25,298 nucleotides of DNA. Source: Chloroflexota bacterium. Lineage in GTDB: Bacteria > Chloroflexota > Dehalococcoidia > GIF9 > UBA5629. The stretch lies in NCBI GenBank assembly GCA_020354105.1, contig CP070642.1, positions 92,628 to 117,925 on the forward strand. The letters run 5' to 3'. Made by a program: the position numbers and the translations under genes. Positions within the stretch are counted from its first letter, which is position 1, and each line of letters opens with the position of its first letter. Positions 21,902-25,298 of the stretch are shown here, one piece after another. The notes below the pieces were generated by a model. It was given only the letters and a program-made list of their open reading frames with translations. It made no database searches and was not told the origin of the DNA.

Positions 21902-22743
21902 AGTACTGTCTCCTTGTGACGGGCGCACCAGCATTGAATGTTAACGGCAACTGGCATACTGGCGATATGTGCTGGGAAAACTTCAGCATGAATGGCTAGG
22001 GCGGTTGTTCTGCCACCATAGCCCATCGGCCCAATACCCAGGTTATTTACACGCTGCAGGATTTCCTTCTCCAGTGCAGCTACCTCCGGGTCTGGATTAG
22101 GCTCGCCGACTTTGCGCAGCAATGCCTTTTTTGCCATTGCCATGGTTTTGTCCGTTGTTCCGCCTATGCCGAGGCCGATGATGATTGGTGGACATGGGTT
22201 GCTTCCAGATTCGTTGACCAGATTTACTACGAAATCTATGATTCCCTGCCTTCCTTTTGCTGGAGGCATAACTGTCAGGCGAGAGCAATTCTCCGAGCCG
22301 CCTCCTTTAGGTATCACGCTGATTTTAAGTTTATCGCCGGGCACGATGTCGGTGTGAATGATGGCTGGGGTGTTATCTTTGGTATTAACTCGTGCTGAAA
22401 ATGGCTGGTTCACCATGGATTTGCGCAGATAGCCTTTATCATATCCCTGGCGAACACCTTCATTTATGCAGGCATAAAGGTCGCCGCCGGTTACGTGAAC
22501 TTCCTGTCCCAGCTCTAGCAAAACTACCGCGGCGCCGGTGTCCTGGCACAGCGGGATTTTGTCCTTATCGGAGATTTCGGTATTCTGAATCATTTGGGAT
22601 AACACGTCTTTAGCCACAGGTGACTCTTCCTTCTCTCTTGCCTGCTTGAGCGCTTTGAGCACATCTTCAGGGAGATAAAGGCAAGCTTCCTGGAACAGGT
22701 TGGATATGGTTTCGGCTATCTGTTTGCAATCGATGTCCCGCAT
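21898..22743 (-). CDS. Fumarate hydratase alpha subunit (class I, [4Fe-4S] domain)
   Basis: A 281-residue subunit holding the oxygen-sensitive [4Fe-4S] cluster of class I fumarase. The three ligands are Cys66 (IPLCQDTGAAVVLLELG), Cys153 (GGSENCSRLTVMPPA) and Cys184 (SGSNPCPPIIIGLGIGGT). KGYLRKSMVNQPFSARVNT and GPMGYGGRTTALAIHAEV are further active-site segments. It is a separate polypeptide; its beta partner is 3.4 kb downstream after sdhACDB. It starts seven bases after mdh and shares a GTGA overlap with sdhA, so complex II flavoprotein synthesis is coupled to it. Confidence 0.95.
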   Translation of the reverse strand: MRDIDCKQIAETISNLFQEACLYLPEDVLKALKQAREKEESPVAKDVLSQMIQNTEISDKDKIPLCQDTGAAVVLLELGQEVHVTGGDLYACINEGVRQGYDKGYLRKSMVNQPFSARVNTKDNTPAIIHTDIVPGDKLKISVIPKGGGSENCSRLTVMPPAKGRQGIIDFVVNLVNESGSNPCPPIIIGLGIGGTTDKTMAMAKKALLRKVGEPNPDPEVAALEKEILQRVNNLGIGPMGYGGRTTALAIHAEVFPAHIASMPVAVNIQCWCARHKETVL

Positions 22744-22750
22744 TGGCTGA

Positions 22751-23680
22751 TTACTCCAATTTCATTATTTTGGCAAGCTCCTTCACGGCTTCGGCTGATT
22801 TCTTAAGAGCGACACTCTCCTCTGGTGTTAACTTTAGCTCGATTATCTGCTCGACGCCGTTTTTACCTAATTTAACCGGTACTCCAACTACTGCGCCCTT
22901 TATCCCATATTCTCCTTCGAGGTAGACAGCACAGGGCAGAATTCTTTTCTTATCCAGCAATATAGACTTAATCATCTGTGCGGTAGCAGCTGCCGGGGCG
23001 TAGAAAGCGCTACCAGTCTTCAAAAGAGCAACGATTTCGCCGCCTCCCTTAACAGTTCGCTCCACAATTTTGTTTACAGTCTCTTTTGGAAGTAGCTCCG
23101 TTATCGGGATGCCACCTACAGTGGTCAATCTTGGGATGGCTACCATGGTATCTCCGTGACCGCCCAGAAGGCAGGCGTGAACATCTGCGACTGATACGTC
23201 GAGTTCCTGAGCCAGAAAAGTTCTGAACCTGGCGGTATCCAGAATGCCTGACTGGCCGAAGACGCGATTTCGAGGAAATTTGCTGACGTGAAGAGCCAGC
23301 TGTGTCATTGCGTCCAGTGGATTAGCTACCATAATAATGATGCAGTTCGGCGAGTATTTAACCACCTGCTCGGTTACCGATTTAACTATATTCATATTGG
23401 TCAGTACCAGATCGTCGCGGCTCATCCCCGGTTTTCTTGGCACTCCCGAGGTAATGGCGACAATGTCAGATTTGGCGGTTTCTTCATAGGAGTTGGTGCC
23501 TATAACATTTGCATCGGAGCCGGTAATTGGGCCGGTCTGGAGCATGTCCAGTCCCTTGCCCTGCGGTAAACCATCGACGATATCTACAAGTACTACATCG
23601 GCATATCCCTTATCGGCTACACGCAGGGCCAGTGTGGCTCCTACATTTCCGGCACCGATTACGCTAACTTTGCTACGCAT
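22751..23680 (-). CDS. mdh: Malate dehydrogenase, NAD-dependent (LDH-like type)
   Basis: A 309-residue enzyme that interconverts malate and oxaloacetate in the cytoplasm. The Rossmann motif VIGAGNVGATLALRV (G9, G11, G14) is followed by VVLVDIVDG; Asp33 at the end of strand 2 indicates NAD over NADP. Substrate residues: GVPRKPGMSRDDLV (mobile loop with the Arg-x5-Arg type pair), VANPLDAM, SGILDTARFR and the catalytic His in LLGGHGDTMVAIPR. This is the tetrameric LDH-like MDH group common in Chloroflexota. ATG 23680 is preferred because AAGGAGG lies five bases upstream; the frame extends ten codons further but those overlap the icd stop region. Confidence 0.95.
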   Translation of the reverse strand: MRSKVSVIGAGNVGATLALRVADKGYADVVLVDIVDGLPQGKGLDMLQTGPITGSDANVIGTNSYEETAKSDIVAITSGVPRKPGMSRDDLVLTNMNIVKSVTEQVVKYSPNCIIIMVANPLDAMTQLALHVSKFPRNRVFGQSGILDTARFRTFLAQELDVSVADVHACLLGGHGDTMVAIPRLTTVGGIPITELLPKETVNKIVERTVKGGGEIVALLKTGSAFYAPAAATAQMIKSILLDKKRILPCAVYLEGEYGIKGAVVGVPVKLGKNGVEQIIELKLTPEESVALKKSAEAVKELAKIMKLE

Positions 23681-23690
23681 TTTAGCCTCC

Positions 23691-24785
23691 TTATTTGTTG
23701 AGTTTTTCAATTACTGCATCAGCGACCTCTGAGGTAGTTGCTGCAGGTTGATTGTGGTTTGGCTTCAGGTCGTAGGTAATGTTTTTGCCTTCAGTTATGA
23801 CATCAGCTATGGCATTTTCCAGCTTATCTGCAGCTTTAGTTTCACCGATATGGTGTAGCATCATGGCTGCAGATAGCATCATAGCCATAGGATTTACTTT
23901 GTTCTGGCCAGCGTATTTGGGAGCGCTACCGTGGGTAGGCTCAAAAACTGCTATATTATCACCCATGTTGGCTCCAGGTGCAACGCCGAGACCTCCAACC
24001 AATCCAGCACAAAGGTCGGAGACTATATCTCCATAGAGATTGGGCAGGACTATGACATCGTATTGCTGAGGATTTCTGGCAAGCCGCATGCACAATGCAT
24101 CGATAACTACGTCTTCGAATTCTATATCTGGATATTCCTTTGCCACTTCGCGGGCGACAGCCAGAAAAATGCCATCGGAGAACTTCAGTATATTAGCTTT
24201 GTGGCCAGCGCTGACCTTTTTCCTCTTATTGGCACGTGCGTATTCAAAAGCAAACTTAACGATACGCCTTGAAGCTGTTTCAGAGATCGCTTTTATGCTG
24301 AAACCGGAATCCTCTTTAACTTTTATCTGTGTAGTCTCGAGAATAAGCTTTGCCAGGCTAGCGCTCCCCAGGGTATCCCTGGCAAATTCAATTCCGCTGT
24401 AAAGGTCCTCCGTATTCTCTCGAACAATCACTATATCCACGTTTTCAAAGTGCGTGGGCACGCCGTGGTAGGTTTTACATGGACGGAGGCAGGCGTAGAG
24501 GTCTAAACTTTGCCTTAGAGCCACATTGACGCTTCTAAAACCGGTGCCTATCGGTGTGGTTACCGGGCCTTTGAGAGCTACCTTGTTCTTCTGTATGGAT
24601 TCCAGAACATTATCGGGTAAAGGTGTGCCGAATTTATCCTGAGCTACTTGGCCGACTATTCCCATATCCCACTCGAATTTAATGCCGGTTGTCTCTAGCA
24701 CCTTTTTGGTCGCTTCGATAATCTCAGGACCAATTCCGTCGCCGGGGATAAGAGTCAACTTGTGAGGCATAATATTTTGTGCCAT
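23691..24785 (-). CDS. icd: Isocitrate dehydrogenase (isocitrate/isopropylmalate dehydrogenase family)
   Basis: A 364-residue beta-decarboxylating dehydrogenase (isocitrate to 2-oxoglutarate). N-terminal LIPGDGIGPEIIEAT. The substrate segment GTGFRSVNVALRQSLDLYAC has Ser85, Asn87 and Arg91, matching isocitrate-binding Ser113, Asn115 and Arg119 of E. coli, and so favours isocitrate over isopropylmalate. The metal-binding acidic strand DIVSDLCAGLVGG and cofactor loop FEPTHGSAPKYAGQNKVNP follow. Lys290-Tyr291 in that loop equal the pair that sets NADP preference in E. coli Icd, while the overall length fits the short, often NAD-using clade, so cofactor is uncertain. It starts eight bases after the aconitase-like small subunit. 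No strong ribosome binding site was seen for ATG 24785. Confidence 0.93.
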   Translation of the reverse strand: MAQNIMPHKLTLIPGDGIGPEIIEATKKVLETTGIKFEWDMGIVGQVAQDKFGTPLPDNVLESIQKNKVALKGPVTTPIGTGFRSVNVALRQSLDLYACLRPCKTYHGVPTHFENVDIVIVRENTEDLYSGIEFARDTLGSASLAKLILETTQIKVKEDSGFSIKAISETASRRIVKFAFEYARANKRKKVSAGHKANILKFSDGIFLAVAREVAKEYPDIEFEDVVIDALCMRLARNPQQYDVIVLPNLYGDIVSDLCAGLVGGLGVAPGANMGDNIAVFEPTHGSAPKYAGQNKVNPMAMMLSAAMMLHHIGETKAADKLENAIADVITEGKNITYDLKPNHNQPAATTSEVADAVIEKLNK

Positions 24786-24793
24786 TACGAAGT

Positions 24794-25298
24794 TCAGAGT
24801 TCGAAATCGCGGTGCTTAGTTATGTAGGGAATGAGCCCACCTTCGTTTAGTATATCCAGCATCACTTTTGGGATTTTGCCAAAGGTAAGCTTGGAACCGT
24901 TGGTTATGTCAGCAACTACACCTGTGGCTAGATTTACCTCTATTTTATCACCAGCGCCAATTTTGTCGGTATCGCAAATCAGGACTGGTAATCCCTGATT
25001 TATGGCGTTTCTGAAAAAGATGCGGGCGACTGATTTTGCCAGTATAGCGCTCACTCCAACCATTTTAATAACTAAAGCAGCATGTTCCCGGCTGGAACCA
25101 AGCCCAAAGTTCTTGCCGGCAACGATGAAGTCACCTGGTTTCACTTTCTCGACGAAAGTTGAATCGGCGTCTTCCATAACGTGTTTGGCTAACTCCGGGA
25201 GATTGCTTCTCAGGTTTGCGTATTTGCCAGGTATGATATGGTCGGTAGATATGTTGTCGCCGAACTTGAGAGCTTTACCTTTAAGAATTTTATCGGGC
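24794..25298 (-). CDS. LeuD/homoaconitase-type small subunit (aconitase swivel domain), 5' end outside window
   Basis: At least 167 residues; the frame is still open at the window edge, but the N-terminus visible (DKILKGKALKFGDNISTDHI) is only a few residues from a normal start. It is the swivelling small subunit of two-part hydro-lyases of the aconitase superfamily: FGDNISTDHIIPGKY, FIVAGKNFGLGSSREHA (substrate-binding Ser-Arg) and FFRNAINQGLPVLIC are diagnostic. Members act as isopropylmalate isomerase, homoaconitase or aconitase. Position just upstream of icd in a TCA operon suggests citrate-isocitrate isomerisation, with the [4Fe-4S] large subunit expected outside the window. A leucine-pathway role cannot be excluded. 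Confidence 0.88.
   Translation of the reverse strand, partial: PDKILKGKALKFGDNISTDHIIPGKYANLRSNLPELAKHVMEDADSTFVEKVKPGDFIVAGKNFGLGSSREHAALVIKMVGVSAILAKSVARIFFRNAINQGLPVLICDTDKIGAGDKIEVNLATGVVADITNGSKLTFGKIPKVMLDILNEGGLIPYITKHRDFEL

Noticed and set aside
21902..21934. ATG 21934 as the sdhA start
   Set aside because: It overlaps fumarase alpha by 37 bases with no family support; GTG 21901 has a good ribosome binding site and a GTGA overlap.
23681..23710. Ten-codon N-terminal extension of mdh
   Set aside because: It runs into the icd stop region, while the ATG at 23680 has AAGGAGG at ideal spacing directly before it.
1..25298. CRISPR arrays, tRNA/rRNA genes, insertion sequences, phage or defence genes
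   Set aside because: No regularly spaced repeats, cloverleaf-like segments or transposase/integrase/defence motifs were seen; the window is respiratory and housekeeping in content.

Overview
The window looks like a piece of an anaerobic or facultatively anaerobic bacterial genome, most likely a Chloroflexota member near the Dehalococcoidia. This placement is inferred from gene content only: an eleven-subunit complex I with no NuoEFG, a two-subunit iron-sulfur fumarase, and a mix of ATG, GTG and TTG starts. No rRNA, tRNA or universal marker is present to confirm it. DNA is moderate in GC and densely packed. The longest stretch without a gene is about 275 bases. No CRISPR array, tRNA, rRNA, complete insertion sequence or phage gene was seen.

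Left part (1-5558): a truncated SAM methyltransferase and an isoprenylcysteine-methyltransferase-like membrane protein (plus strand) precede yggS and proC, which overlap by one base. A second methyltransferase follows. Its N-terminus reads straight through an 86-base palindromic repeat resembling a MITE. It converges with a third methyltransferase on the minus strand. Next on the minus strand comes a group transcribed rsmD, coaD, then a 2[4Fe-4S] ferredoxin of the long-insert (Allochromatium) type.

Centre (5559-15876): a divergent promoter region leads into one compact operon, nuoA-B-C-D-H-I-J-K, a 65-residue DUF2007-like gene, then nuoL-M-N. It encodes the membrane arm and the quinone-binding connecting module of complex I, but not the NADH-oxidising module. 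The electron donor must therefore be something other than NADH bound to NuoF, and ferredoxin is an obvious candidate.

Right part (15877-25298): nadK, a GNAT of the ArgA-like group and a NUDIX hydrolase lie on the plus strand. They converge with a minus-strand operon for one arm of the TCA cycle, in transcription order: LeuD/aconitase-type small subunit (cut by the window edge), isocitrate dehydrogenase, malate dehydrogenase, fumarase alpha, sdhA, sdhC, sdhD, sdhB and fumarase beta. The two fumarase halves enclose the whole complex II set. The anchor subunits carry a four-histidine pattern expected for a di-heme cytochrome b.

Together the window holds a membrane respiratory set: complex I without its NADH module, complex II, and the dehydrogenases that feed or drain it. 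Alongside are cofactor genes (NADP, CoA, PLP homeostasis). Two genes, yggS and nadK, show a promoter so close to a GTG start that their mRNAs are predicted to be leaderless or nearly so.
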